A stretch of 64,000 nucleotides of DNA from Perkinsus marinus ATCC 50983 (GCF_000006405.1 NW_003213889.1:157767-221766); one strand, 5' to 3'; positions 44,679 through 58,509 are shown, numbered from the stretch's first letter. The notes: a model not told the origin generated them from the sequence alone. Made by a program: numbers and translations.

Positions 44679-45703
44679 TCGTTCTATCAGTGGCGGTACC
44701 CCAAGCACGGTTGGTCCATTTTTATTATTCATGCCACAGCTCTCATCATATGCTAATATTGGTGCCATTTTACATTGTCTTTTTATTCACTTCGTTTAGT
44801 TGATAGTTGGTATTGGGTGGATCAAAGGGCGTAGTTAAGGCTACTTATAATACTCCGAATCTCACAGAAAGTGTGGCATTGCTCATCTATTATGACCGGG
44901 TCACGTCCCTAATCGAGTCTGGGTTAGAAATGAATTTAATGGCATTTCTAGAGGGTAGTCACGTGCTTAGCTCAAAGAGTGTATCAAACTGTATAATTGT
45001 CATTTTGGTGACGATTCCAAATGGTTACAACACAAAACCAATAAACTGTATTGGAAACACGGCAAGTGTTCGCAAAGGGGTTTGCAGGACGATGGGGATC
45101 TGCTTCCCATGAGGTTACTACCATAATCGGTATGGTGTATTCTACGAACTCCAAACTCGAGAACATCAGCCCTTATCAGCTCGTAGTGCTATCTATCACA
45201 TACTCTTGTCACTCGAGCAGGGTAACCCAATTACACTTAGTTTGACCACGCCTGTGGCAATACCCAACTTGTCACGTCCTGGCTACTGCTACTGCTGCTG
45301 TTGCTCTACAGAGGGCAGATAAATATTGTACACTGCCAGACCTACCGACTTCTGCATGTCAGTGTGGGAGAGTATACACATAGTCCACTACATATGTTCG
45401 TAACCGTATGGAAATTCTGAGAAAAAATTCGCATGTAAACTTTCATAGTATGTGAGGAAACTCCTGAACTCAGCTGAGGAAAGCGAACATATATTCCTCC
45501 AACACTACTGCGTGCGACCAGCCATGGGAAAAAAGCAATGCTTTGGTGAACAACCTCTTTGACCCACACTAAACTGCATAACAAAAGAATCAACAACAGA
45601 GTAACATACATATAGTAGATACAATAGTATAGACAGTAAATAGACTACCGCGCATAAGGAGCGGAAGAGTGAGATTTATCACAAGCACTTCTAACTATCA
45701 ACT
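44679..45703. other. Intergenic with one dispersed repeat
   Basis: About 1 kb between convergent genes. It contains family-1 repeat copy 45385-45495 and no supported exon. Confidence 0.45.
45385..45495 (+). repeat. Dispersed repeat family 1, copy 1
   Basis: GAAATTCTGAGAAAAAATTCG then GTGAGGAAACTCCTGAACTC AGCTGAGG and CCAACACTAC. The same ordered words occur near 48100, 54400, 57300 (inverted) and 59130 (inverted). Confidence 0.8.
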
Positions 45704-47333
45704 TCACTCAGAAACCCGAAGGACCCCTCGCAATTCAAGCTGTGTTTGGTTTCCAGACAGTTCCAGCTCGAGGACCCTGAGTGCCTCTAAAGGGTGTTTC
45801 CCTTCTAGCATGTCATTGCTGTCCTTAGCAGAGGCCTGTGGTGACACGCCGAGTGTGATGTGGGGATACAAGTTGCCGCATGGTACGGCTTGTAGGAACT
45901 GCACTGGCGCCGCACATACACCCACATCAGAGCACACAGCGAAGGCCGTCGTGAACCCGAACGAGTCACCAATACGTGGCCATAACTGCCGTACCAGGCT
46001 CATACTGTAATGATCGAACGCATTGGAGCTGTCCACATAGAGCAAAGTAACGTGGAACTCATCCTTAGGCACGATTCCCTTCGTCGCCATATACCCCCAA
46101 CCCTTCCCCACAGCTCTTCTGAGTAGTCGTTGAGACTCTCTAGTTAACTCAAGCTGGAACATACTGCGGCCAACCAATGACGGTAGGTTTTCACCACTAC
46201 CAGTGGTAGTGCCGGACCAGGAGGTATGCTGCTGCGGTCGATAGCACTCACTAGGAGGAGAACGACGAGGCTGTCCTCCCTTCCCTGTACCGACAGGTAC
46301 TATATTCTTCTCGATCCTAGCAACCTCCCGCATCGCCACAGTTATTTCCTCTTCAGAAAACTCGTCCCCTTTCCCAAGTACCTCCAGAGTTCTCTCCACC
46401 ATTTCCCTCCGAGGCAAGGTCACATCGATATCGCAGAGCTTGGACACCGAGAACTGCGCCAACTCCTCCTTGCTGATAGGCTCAGCTTGGGAAGCCGTGG
46501 AGCCCAGGATGAAGTCAATGTCAGCGTACCGGTCAATGGACTGAACCAATCACATGAAAAAATTTATCACATAGCATAACCCACCTTATGTTTTCCATGC
46601 CGATTCCGCACGTTCTTCGCGCATACGTCGAAGTACTTCCTTCCCTTGATTGGGTCGAATGGTGACACGTCCGCCTCTCCTGTACCACCCGCCGTATCAC
46701 CAGGATGCGACCATTGTAAATAAATGATCTCAGGATACTCCCCATCACAAGGACATATAGCGTAGTAGATATCAGACCTGATGAAAGTTAGTCCCTCCGA
46801 AGTCACTGGCAGTTGTCTTCACTGACCTATGCCTCAGCTGCGTATTAATTCTATCCACCATAACGTATTCAGGATCACCATAATACGTGCACTCCGAGAG
46901 CTTCTCCAGAAACTTCCCTTTAGCATTCCCACCACCCTTGCTAGCCGTACGGAACTCATCCTGATTCAACCATATCCCCTTCAGCAGTAGAGCGACGGTC
47001 CGCATGGTAGTGCCTAATACCCCACCTCGACGTCCCACAGGCTCCTACACTACTACTTTTTCCACTCCCCTGCAGGCCTCTAGATACCACAACAACTTGC
47101 TTTCGCCTTTTACACTTCTTACTCCCCCTTTCTTCTGACAGACCCCGCGGGGATACCGCATTTGCTGCCTGTCCATGGTCCGGACTAGAGCACGGCAATA
47201 TACACCCTTGCACCATGTGATCAGGTGAGACGTCGCTCATTATGGACACCGAGCCACTGCTGCTACTGCTACTTGATGATGTCGATGCCGCCCTTCTCCT
47301 CGCTATCCCTTCCTTGTCATTCACATTCGACAT
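45704..47333 (-). CDS. PNK-like P-loop plus 2H phosphoesterase protein (CNPase/Trl1-C-terminal-like)
   Basis: Exons 47333-47051, 47013-46827, 46777-46585 and 46540-45704, with introns of 37-49 nt (499 residues). A Ser-rich, Lys/Arg-ended N-terminus leads to a Walker A loop (VVVVSRGLQGSGKSSS), then GIWLNQDEFRTASKGGGNAK and IIYLQWSHPGDT as in a polynucleotide-kinase fold. The C-terminal half has the two HxT motifs of 2H phosphoesterases: EFHVTLLYVD and YPHITLGVS. This combination is found in 2',3'-cyclic nucleotide phosphodiesterase and the kinase-CPD part of fungal tRNA ligase. An adenylyltransferase ligase domain is absent, so a role in RNA 2',3'-cyclic phosphate processing is the best inference. 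Confidence 0.8.
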
Positions 47334-47565
47334 AGCTGCGCCCACGTTTCGCAGAGAGAAATCAAAAGAACAAAATACAAGCCTGATATAACAATACCAA
47401 ACACACAACTTGTCGCCGTCACATTGATGATATCAACTCAACACCAACCCGGCCATGGTGTTAAAAGTAGAAGCATTGGCATGCTACATAGAAAAGCATT
47501 GTCGTCAATAGCATGACATTTACACGCCCCCGACAGAGTAACTGAAGTAGACAGAGCTACTTCCT

Positions 47566-47925
47566 TCAACCATCAGAGTGAGAAACCGCAGTAGCAGATG
47601 TCGGTCGGGGGGATTCGCCCGTGGGAGCAACCCTGAGGTCCTCTCTAAGTAACTCACCCCCAACGAGTATGTCCAGACTATCCATCTCACTCTCTATACC
47701 ACTCATCGCTATATTCGTCCGTAGCTCCATAAGATCTGCCACTTCCACCTGGTCCATAAGGATCAACTTGGACCCCCCTCGGCCAATGTGGACTCCTACG
47801 AAGGGCTGGTGTCTCTGCATTGGTCCGATAACTCCATCCAGATGTACTGTATAGCACTCTACCGGCAACTGACCTCACAGTGACGGAAAAAGCTCATCCT
47901 CATCAAGAGTGGAGCGTGGCCGCAT
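47566..47925 (-). CDS. Small protein with an in-frame TGA
   Basis: From ATG 47925 the frame reads MRPRSTLDEDELFPSL, TGA at 47877-47875, then GQLPVECYTVHLDGV and a further about 95 codons (VGVHIGRGGSKLILMDQVEV) to a stop at 47566. The second part is clearly protein-like. Either an intron hides the TGA (none fits well), the true start is a missing upstream exon joining at the GGTCAG acceptor at 47869, or the TGA is read through. No family was recognised. Confidence 0.45.
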
Positions 47926-48009
47926 GCTATCAAATGGCTTCACACAGGGTACCTAGGATAGACCCGCCTGAACTGTGACGACATTTGATATCGGTGGTGG
48001 AAAACATGC

Positions 48010-48158
48010 AGTACTCATCTACCCGCGTATGTACCAACGAGAAAACCTTGGGGAAGTTTTGTAGGTTTTTATACACTCCTACTCCAAGTCGTGTGTACAT
48101 TCTCGCAGTGCAGTGAAGAAACTCCTGAACTCAGCTGAGAAAACCAAACGTATATTCC
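48010..48158 (+). repeat. Dispersed repeat family 1, copy 2
   Basis: GTGAAGAAACTCCTGAACTC AGCTGAG and ATATTCCAACATG, with an upstream half that is more diverged. Confidence 0.65.
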
Positions 48159-48900
48159 AACATGATAGCCGACATTCCCACCACTACTTGTTCTTCCTCA
48201 GAGTGCCCCCTTGGTGAGTTAACTCCATACTGGGAGCCTAAAGACTCCGCCCTACTTCCTCTCTTGAGATCGTCCATAATAACTGTAAATATAGTTCTAT
48301 GGAAGGTGAGGTACGGTAGGATAGTGGCTGCTCTACATTACCATCATTCAACCGTATCTTGTTTCCGATGGTGATGGTGATACAGTATGTTCTTGTATCA
48401 CCAACACGCCATCACGCTCATCCATGATCGTCGGGAGGTACGGTTTCTCCAATTTAGAGGGACGAAAGTGTGTGATACACTCCATGACGAAGTCCCATGA
48501 TACCACACTTCCTCCAATTCATTGCAAGCTAATGCGCCCTCAGGCAATGCCGACNNNNNNNNNNNNNNNNNNNNNNNNNNNNNNNNNNNNNNNNNNNNNN
48601 NNNNNNNNNNNNNNNNNNNNNNNNNNNNNNNNNNNNNNNNNNNNNNNNNNNNNNAAATCTGCCACATAGGAGAAAGCCGTATCGGCTTCGACTTGGTACT
48701 CACTAAAGGTGGTCGAAGCGTCCCCCTTCGTTAACTTCAGTGACCAACTTCACCTCCTCAACCACACATCGCATGCCCTCTTCGCGACAGCAAGAAGGAT
48801 GACATCCCACGGCAGCCCTCAATTCGTCGAGGGTCGTGACCGAACAGCGGCTTCATGACACCCCCGCGTGCAGAAACACCCATAAGAAATCCCTTGTGAT
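48159..48900 (-). CDS. Unknown gene interrupted by the third gap
   Basis: Coding pieces on the minus strand: about 48845-48690 (VTTLDELRAAVGCHPSCCRE, VVEEVKLVTEVNEGGRFDHL), a piece just before the N run (SEYQVEADTAFSYVAD), one just after it (ALPEGALACNELEEVWYHGT) and a more distal one at about 48285-48165 (MDDLKRGSRAESLGSQYGV). Order and splicing cannot be fixed because of the gap. No family was recognised. Confidence 0.4.
48555..48654. other. Assembly gap (100 N)
   Basis: Exactly 100 N, within coding sequence of a minus-strand gene. Confidence 0.99.
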
Positions 48901-49220
48901 GAGCTGGATGTTAAAGAGCTTTCAAATGGTGAGTTTGTTGTTCACTAACTGTCACTTGCCGCGAAATTACGAGGGGTGGACCCTTTTTTTGGCAACCGGA
49001 AAATTCCGTGGCGAGTGACTACATTTCGTGGCGAGTGACTGTTACTGAGTGATGTAAGTTTTTTGGATAACCTCGATGGAATGAACATTGGCGAGTTGTA
49101 AGGGGGCCACGGAATATGCTAGACTAAATGCATCATGACCCTGCCCACATCTACAGTGATGCTGCCCTCCACCGCTTCCTCCTCCTCCGTGTTTTCCCCC
49201 CTTCACCTCTTTCCCCCCTA

Positions 49221-51969
49221 ATGTCTGTAACTAGGTCTCCTGCTTTCGACGCTGCATTGCACGTTATTAAAGGAGCTGTTTGCACGGTAATGCAGAAGGG
49301 TTGGGGAAAGGGCAGAGAACACTCGATGCGGCCTCAGGTTTTACGCATTCCTACTGGTCGGACTACTGAAAGAGTTTCCCCACATCTAGGTGGTGGTAAG
49401 CTCACTCTGAACTCGATCAAGGTACTACTACGTCCTTGCGGTTAACTACTACTACCTTTTTCAGGAAGAACCCACGGAGGAGCAGAAGGAGTTGATAGCC
49501 ACGAACGTTTATAACAAGGTGGAGGAAAATGCGCCTTTCAAGGTAGGCCATCTTGCAATGTAGTTTTCTCCAGTCACTTTCATCAGGTTTTCACTGGAGT
49601 TCCTCGTGACCTTGCTGAGAGGAAATACTTCGACACCATGTACGACAGCTTCAAAGTCCCCGAGTCAGTGAAGGAGCTTCGGTTGGTGTACTTGGAACAG
49701 TGGAACCTCAACTGCAATGTAATGCTAGAGGGAAGGGGTTGCAGTGTAAACCTACTCCTCGGTAGGTCCATCCTATCATCAAGTCGACTGGTCTCTTGGG
49801 CGAGGTGAATCTGACGCATTGGAAGTATTCTGCCAAGAAGGCCACCTTGGAGATTTCCTTCACTCGTGGGCACATCATCCGTTGCGATTCATCATTGACG
49901 TCTCCTCAGTGGAACCTAGTTGTGATGTTTTCGAGATGGCAGAGGAGGATGGTAATGTTGAGGATCTTCCTTCGCTTGATATTGCGGTGCCCTACGTCCC
50001 TGATGGTACTATCACTTACCATTTCAAGGGCGTAATAGTCGTTACTCTCGCAGAACAACTTGACCAAAATAGAGTTTTGGGAGTATCGAACTGTCAGAAG
50101 GTCACCCCTTGGGAGGTTGAGGGCAGCGATGAGGTATTAGCACTCAACTTTAGGTGGCCATGATAGGATTTTTCTGTAGGGGATCGACTACGATAAGCTT
50201 ATCCGTGATTTTGGCTGCTCACCGATTGACCAGAAACTCATTGACAGGATGGAGAAGTTGACTGGGAAGAAGGCACATCGCTTCCTTAGAAGAGGGCTCT
50301 TCTTCTCCCACCGCGATTTGGGTATTTTACTCGACAAGTATGAGAGAGGTATTAATATAGTCGGTCATACTGTTTCTCTGCAGTGAGACTCTTTAGGTAT
50401 CCCCTTCTACCTCTACACTGGTCGTGGCCCCTCTTCTGAGTCCCTTCATCTCGGACATTTGGTCCCTTTCCAATTCACCAAGTGGTTGCAGGTGAGCTCC
50501 AATTTAATATCGTGTGCCGTATTGGTCTGTACCCAACAGGATACCTTCGACGTCCCACTGGTTATCCAACTTACTGATGATGAGAAGTTCTTCTTTAAAG
50601 ACTATCTGGTGAGTTCCGCGAGTTGATTTCTGCGAACCAAGCAATGCGAGTGGACAACACTCCTTGGCGGGACAATTTAAAAGCCTTAAACTGATCCTTC
50701 ATGGGCTGTTATTATGCATCGATGCGAATCTAAACAAGCCGTGTTGTCGGCGGTGGACTTCAAACTCACAAACATCCAACAGTTATACATATAGAGATTT
50801 CCGAGAATGAAAGTTTAGGGAATGCTTCTGAAACATTGACGATCGATTCATATTATCATCATGTTGCAATTACTCGAAGTTGACTCTCGAACTATCAAGA
50901 TATTCGCATAACTGTAGTCACTTGAAGAAGCTCATCGATTGGCCTATGAGAATGCCAAGGACATTATCGCTTGCGGCTTCGACATGGACAAGACCTTCAT
51001 CTTCTCCGACTTGGACTATATGGGAACTATGTAATATCGAAAAACGCATAGTAGTGCTGTCATTCGATAAGTAGGTACCCGAATGTGTGTAAAATTCAAA
51101 AGCTAGTTACTTATAATCAAGCACGAGGGGCTTTCGGTTTTACGGGTAGGAGAAGACTAAGGCGTAGGAGTGGATAGTATGTGATGATGATTATGGCAGG
51201 TTCCGATAGTGTTGGTAAGTCTAGTTTCTGTGCTATCCAAGCTAGTCCTTCCTTCTCTACAACTTTCCCATCCATCTTTGGTGACCGTAAAGACATCATG
51301 TGCCTCATCCCCCAGGCCATTGACCAAGACCCCTACTTTCGGGTTACTAGGTAGGTTGGTGGTGCTAGTTAGTTGGTGAAGAGATCTGGTAGGGATGTGG
51401 CACCTCGAATGGGTATGCTTAAGCCGGCGCTTATTCACTCGAAGTTCTTCCCGGCCTTGCAAGGCCACAAGACGAAGATGAGTGGTAGCGTTGGAAATAC
51501 TACCATTATGGTCACTGATAGCAAGAAGGAGGTACTATGGAGAGCTGGGGAGTGTGAGAGTACTATCACTAATGCAGATTAAAAATAAGATTATGAAGTA
51601 TTGTTTCTCTGGTGGACAAGACTCAGCTGAGGAGCAGAGGAAGTATGGTGCCAATCTTGAGGTTGATGTGGCCTATGAGTATCTTCGGTGAGTTCTCCGG
51701 GCCTACTTTGAATCTTACAACAAGCAACCTAAAGATACGTTATGGAGGATGATGAGAAGTTCAAGCAAATAGGGGAGGATTATTCTTCCGGAAAGTTGCT
51801 CACGGGAGAGGTACTAAGAAGGCTCTGGTCAGCGGTTGGGGGATTGCTGCCGTATTAGGTGAAGAACATTTTGGTGGAGGAGCTGGTGAACTTGACTAAG
51901 GCTCACCAAGAGGCTCGGGCTAAGGTGACTGATGATGTAGTGAGGGAGTTCATGAACCCAAACCGGTAA
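49221..51969 (+). CDS. Tryptophanyl-tRNA synthetase with N-terminal AlaX-like domain
   Basis: Fifteen exons: 49221-49421, 49465-49542, 49587-49718, 49766-49865, 49910-50133, 50180-50348, 50397-50491, 50540-50608, 50918-51030, 51075-51145, 51200-51350, 51393-51531, 51578-51687, 51735-51810 and 51859-51969. All keep frame (612 residues). Residues 1-170 resemble AlaX trans-editing domains ([32 protein letters not shown]). The class I synthetase follows: [29 protein letters not shown] (HIGH), [50 protein letters not shown] and KMSGS (KMSKS). Apicomplexan cytosolic enzymes carry the same fusion. The editing HxxxH motif is degenerate here (first His missing). The long intron 8 (309 nt) holds a dispersed repeat. 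Confidence 0.96.
50823..50883 (+). repeat. Dispersed repeat family 3, copy 2 (intronic)
   Basis: 'ATGCTTCTGAAACATTGACGATCGATTCATATT...ATTACTCGAAGTTG', matching 29487-29551. It lies in intron 8 of TrpRS, ending 34 nt before exon 9. Confidence 0.75.
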
Positions 51970-52220
51970 TAATAGTAGTAGTGAAGGGAGAGAGGATCGT
52001 CTTGGTGGTGCCTTAGGCCATCGCTAGCCAAATTCAAGTCAATTGGGAAGGATCGCAAGGTCAGCCATAGTCACTGAGTTTCTGCCGATATCACTGCGCG
52101 ACAGAGGTATTATGCAGCGTTCTGGATACGCCTCTTGTGGACGTTCACATTCATTGTAAATGTGTTGAGTTGTAGTAGTATTATGTAGGTGAGTATTCGA
52201 AGCTAGTTTTTCTGTATGGT
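51970..52220. other. Intergenic
   Basis: 250 bp between the TrpRS stop and the next ATG; short TAG and GTA runs only. Confidence 0.4.
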
Positions 52221-55200
52221 ATGAGGGGTGTATCGCCATTAAGATTGTCCAGTCTGATTATACTGTTATCGCTGAGCTGCTGTTGGTTACAGCTGTCTCA
52301 TGCGGCTGAGGAAGGTGGCAAGCAGAAGTTGTATGCCCGTCCAGCAGGAGGCACTGTAGATCAGCGTACTGATGAAATACCCACTTATAGTGCTGAACCG
52401 GTAATAGGGGGGGGGGGTGTTAAATCGCATACCGATATTCGCTCTGCTCGTGTCGCGGAATTGTGATTGTCTTCTCTCTTTGCAGGTCTTGTCTAAGTAC
52501 TCAGACATGCGTTCGAATACGAAAATTCCCACGTCAACGGTGAAGGAAGAGACCGTTGAGAAAGGGTATACTGACGGCCATCCTCCTACACCTATGACTG
52601 TCACTGCCACGCCCGTCTCGGCGACCTCTGGTATTCCGGGGGCTATTCCTGTAGCTAGGTCGACTAAGGAGGGTTCGGCTAGGGCTACAGCGGCACGAGA
52701 TGGTGCTGATCATTTGGTGAGTCCGTCGAACCATACGACTACTATCATTGACGAGGTCGCAACGAGTCGTGAGTCTCCTCAAGTGTTGGGGACGAATAGC
52801 GGAGCGAGTGGTATCCCTAAGGCAGTATCGACGGCTAAGGGAGAGGGTAATGATGAGGCTGTGTGGGAAGAAGAGGATCGCGTGAGACGGGAAAACGCTG
52901 AGAAATTACTTAAGGACGCGCAGGAGCGGTTGAAGAAGGAGAGCGAAGAGAAGGAAGAAGAGGAGGCTAGAATGCGAGAGGAGGAAGAGGACCGGCGCGC
53001 GAAGGAAGCATACGATCGAAAGAAGGAGGAGGCTGAACGTAAAGCGCGAGTGGAGGCCGAGTCGAGAAAGGAGGTAGAACGGAAGGAGCGGGAGGAGAAG
53101 GAACGGAAGGAGAAGGAGAAGGAGGAAGCTGAGTTGAAAGAGAGAGAAGAGGCGGAGCGGGAGGCGAGGGAGGAGGCTGATCGTAAGAAGAAAGAGGCGG
53201 AGCGGAAGGAGAGCGAAGAGGCTGATCGTAAGGAGGCCGAGCGGAAGGAGAGGGAGGAGACTGCACGGAAGGAGGCCGAGCGGAAGGAAAAGGAGGAGGT
53301 TGAACGGAAGGCGAGGGAGGAGACCGATCATAAGAAGAGAGAGGCGGAGCGGAAGGAAAGGGAGGAGGCCGAAAGGAGAGAGAAGGAAGAGGCCGAACGG
53401 AAGGAGAAGGAGGAGGCCGATCGTAAGAAGAAAGAGGCTGAGCGGAGAGAGAAGGAGGAGGCTGACCGTAAGGAGGCCGAGCGGAAGGAGAAGGAGGAAG
53501 CCGATCGTAAGAAGAGAGAGGCGGAGGAGACTGAACGGAAGGAGAGGGAGGAGGCTGACCGTAAGAGGCAAGAGGCCGAGCGGAAGGTGAAGGAGGAGGA
53601 AGCTAAGCTGAAGGAAGAGGCTGAGCGAGAAAAGGAGATCGAACGGGAAGGGGGAGAAGTTGTGCGGAATGGGACAGACCTGTATGAGGTGGAGCATGCT
53701 AATCCGAGGAAGGAAGCAGAAGAGGGAATAGAGGGAGGATCTCTAGGGGTGAAGGAGGGAGAGGAGGAGGAACATGATGTTACTGAGTCGCCTGTTGTAA
53801 ATTCTACGAAAGCAGATAGTGAGAGGGGCCGTGTCCAAGACCAGCAGGAACGCGTTGACGAGGATCAGTCGAAGGAAGCAGAAGGAGGAGGTAGAGTTGA
53901 TATTCCAGCTGAGGTTACCGACCTCAACCAGGAAGTTGGAGGAATGTCGGTCGGTGATAGGGTGAAGGATACAGCTACGAGAGCTGCCATGGTGACTAGG
54001 GAGTTATGGATGCTCTATGGCGAGCCTGCTAAGGTGGAGGTTCTGCATGCTACGGGCATCGACTCTCCCCTATTGGAAGTCTATGTGGCTTCTAGTCTAC
54101 TCTTCCTCTCTATCGTATGGGCACTATTGAAGAGGAGGTCCTTGTCATTGCCTAAGGCTGATGACGGTGTCATTTGGAGGTTCAGAGCTTCTCGTCTTGA
54201 GAGGCCTGTATGTTCGACTGCTGCGGGCGCGCCAGCTGCTGCTGCTGTGAACACGTCGAGCGGAGGGATAAATGAGGAGCAGTTTATGCAACTCCTACAG
54301 CAGGTATTAATTTTGGAGTGATGATGGTGTTGCATATGCACGTGCTCAACAATACGAAAATTCTGAGAAAAATTCGGAAAATTCTCATTGGTTTCTGTAG
54401 ATTAGTGAGGAAACTCCTGAGCTCACTTGAGGAGAGGGAGGATATTTTCCAACACTACAGTGATTTACTTGTTGGCCAGGTTCAGTACTTGGCACAGATG
54501 GCAAATTACACAACACAGAGTCTCCAAACCTTTATGGAAGAATCTCAGGTAGTAGTGGTGACAGTATTTGTGGTGTCACCAGTCGTCTTGGTCATAGGCC
54601 AAGTTCAACAGCTTGATATGCGATATAGCGGTGTTGAAGCAAGATCTGGATGAGGTGGACTGTGAGCTTTTATCATCGAGCCAACAGGTAGCCAGAAGTA
54701 GCGGTTCCACGGGAACTAGAGGCGATTAGTTGTTATACGCATCGGGACGGGCGCGTAGTCAACAGCGGAGTTATGTGGTGTTGGGTTCAGGTTATCGAGC
54801 ATCTCACATGCCGTTCCCTCTCGAATCTGACCCAAGAGGAGCGATCGTCCCTCAATGAGGTCAGCGATCTTAAGAAGATTACATCGCCTAAGGAGGACGG
54901 TGATGATCAAAGTGTGGAGGAAAAGGAAAGTAAAACAAACATGGTCAAAATCGAATACATAACAATAGTAGAATTGCGCGTGTGTGCATTCGGTTTATGT
55001 AGTTAGTATTGGCCCTGATAGTGTTGATGGTATACTACCCGTGGAATTGAGAGAGAGGGAGAATCACTATCATTGCGTCGAGGACTAATCAGGCTCAGAA
55101 TATGCCATCGATTTCGGAGATATGCGTATTGCTAGACGGAGGCGCGGTGGTGATTTCGGAAGGAATATTTTGTTCTTGGAACGAACAGAATAATGCGGGG

Positions 55201-55999
55201 AGTCATATTTATATCGTTTGCCTCTCTACTAGTGATTATACATCACTACGGATAGAACTGTGTTGTGATCAGATGAATCCCCACAGTATGCAAATGGTAG
55301 TGTGCCAAGCCTTCCGGTGGGAGCTACTGCTGACAGAAGACCGCACACTCTAGCTGACACCTCCATCTCGTCATCAGTGGGGGGCGTTCACCCGCCCATC
55401 GCTTCTGGTGGTCCGGTGTCACCAGTCGCGGAGACGATGAAATCCAGCATCGCCTCTCCTGGCGTCCATGCGGCCTTCACAGGGCCCAACTACTCACCTG
55501 ATGCTACTCCAAGTCCGCCTCCTGCACCTCATCATGAACAACAACCAAAGACAGAATGGGACGCAAGTCCTAGTGTACAGATTCCGGGAGGTAATCCGAA
55601 AGGAAGATCACTGGTCTCCATATACGTCCACATGGCTCAGGTCCACTGTCTGTCAGCGCACCTTCGAACGGCGTGCAGCCCCCTACTGCTGGGCCGGCCG
55701 CTTCTGTCGCGGCCCCGAGCCCCCAGAACACATCGAGCCCTGCAGTTTCATCATCCAGCGCTCCGCCGCAGCCGGTGCAAGCGGCGGCTCCTGTTGCGGG
55801 ATATGATGATCGCAAGCCGGATACCACAACGCAGTCTGCTGAGGCGTCACCATTGGCGTCACCGCCGAGCAATGGGGTTCCCGCGGCTTTCGCTCAACCG
55901 GCCCGGTTCCGCCCAGCACCAAAGAGAATGCCTCAGGCACGGAGACAACGACCTCATCCAGTTCAGGGAGCAACAGGTAGGGAAGCCGAAATGATCTAA
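52221..55999 (+). CDS. Coiled-coil type I membrane protein with Pro-rich C-terminus (TANGO1-like architecture)
   Basis: Exon 1 (52221-52400) codes a signal peptide (LIILLSLSCCWLQLSHA). After a 5'-G-rich intron, a long exon from 52486 to 54303 gives a Thr/Ser-rich lumenal part and about 250 residues of ERKEREEADRKK-type repeats, probably a single alpha helix or coiled coil. One membrane helix follows (YVASSLLFLSIVWALL), then a cytosolic part. Later exons continue coiled coil (VQYLAQMANYTTQSLQTF; LKQDLDEVDCELLSS; VIEHLTCRSLSNLTQEERSS), and the end (about 55340-55999) is Pro/Ala/Ser-rich. Signal, lumenal region, membrane helix, coiled coil and Pro-rich tail is the layout of TANGO1/MIA3 at ER exit sites, but no SH3 or sequence signature is seen. 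The links at 54900-55340 are unresolved. Confidence 0.6.
54333..54462 (+). repeat. Dispersed repeat family 1, copy 3 (intronic)
   Basis: ATGCACGTGCTCAACAATACG, AAAATTCTGAGAAAAATTCGG, GTGAGGAAACTCCTGAGCTC and TTTTCCAACACTAC in order. It lies within the intron at 54304-54479. Confidence 0.8.
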
Positions 56000-56200
56000 G
56001 ACCTAATCTGGGGCGTCGCTTGGGTTATTGTTCTGTTGGTGTTGCACTTCCCTTTGAACAGATCCTTTCGCGTCATTGATGCAAGTGACGGGTACAGCTG
56101 GAGGCCCTGCCAGGGGACAGAACAAGGCGTATAGTGGTCCACCGCCTCCGCAGTAGAGGCCGGTGTTATACCGTCTGATGGCGCTGGGGGTGTATGTTGA

Positions 56201-56320
56201 ATGGAGGCGTTAATGAAGGTCTCTGCTGGCCGTACTGAGTTACGTGTGGCCAGCTGTGCTGGTTGTCGTATCGTCTTCAGTGATATAGCCGATGACAACA
56301 TTCCTGTTTTACCCTTTTGA
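56201..56320 (+). CDS. Possible small exon with CxxC
   Basis: ATG 56201 reads MEALMKVSAGRTELRVASCA GCRIVFSDIADDNIP to a stop at 56320. Good composition and a CxxC. It may be the 5' exon of a gene that overlaps the PRMT start, or a short independent protein. No partner exon is certain. Confidence 0.3.
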   Translation: MEALMKVSAGRTELRVASCAGCRIVFSDIADDNIPVLPF

Positions 56321-56382
56321 AAAACGTGGGGGCTTGTGTCGTCAGTTACGGGAGGGTTGGATCTCCGAGCGTCGGTTCTTGT

Positions 56383-58374
<1,992 letters not shown>

Positions 58375-58509
58375 TAAACGACAGCAGCAGCTCTCGATAG
58401 CTCAGCCACACTACGTTTCTATTGTGCTTGTGGTTGTCGAGGAGGTTTGTGTTGATATTCTGCCTTTGTGGCATGCATGGTATCCTTTTATTTATTAACG
58501 GAAAGTAGG

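Noticed and set aside
52906-53697. Minus-strand 263-codon frame rich in Leu and Pro.
   Set aside because: Antisense of the GAG/AAG-rich coiled-coil exon; Leu/Pro richness is the expected mirror of Glu/Lys codons.
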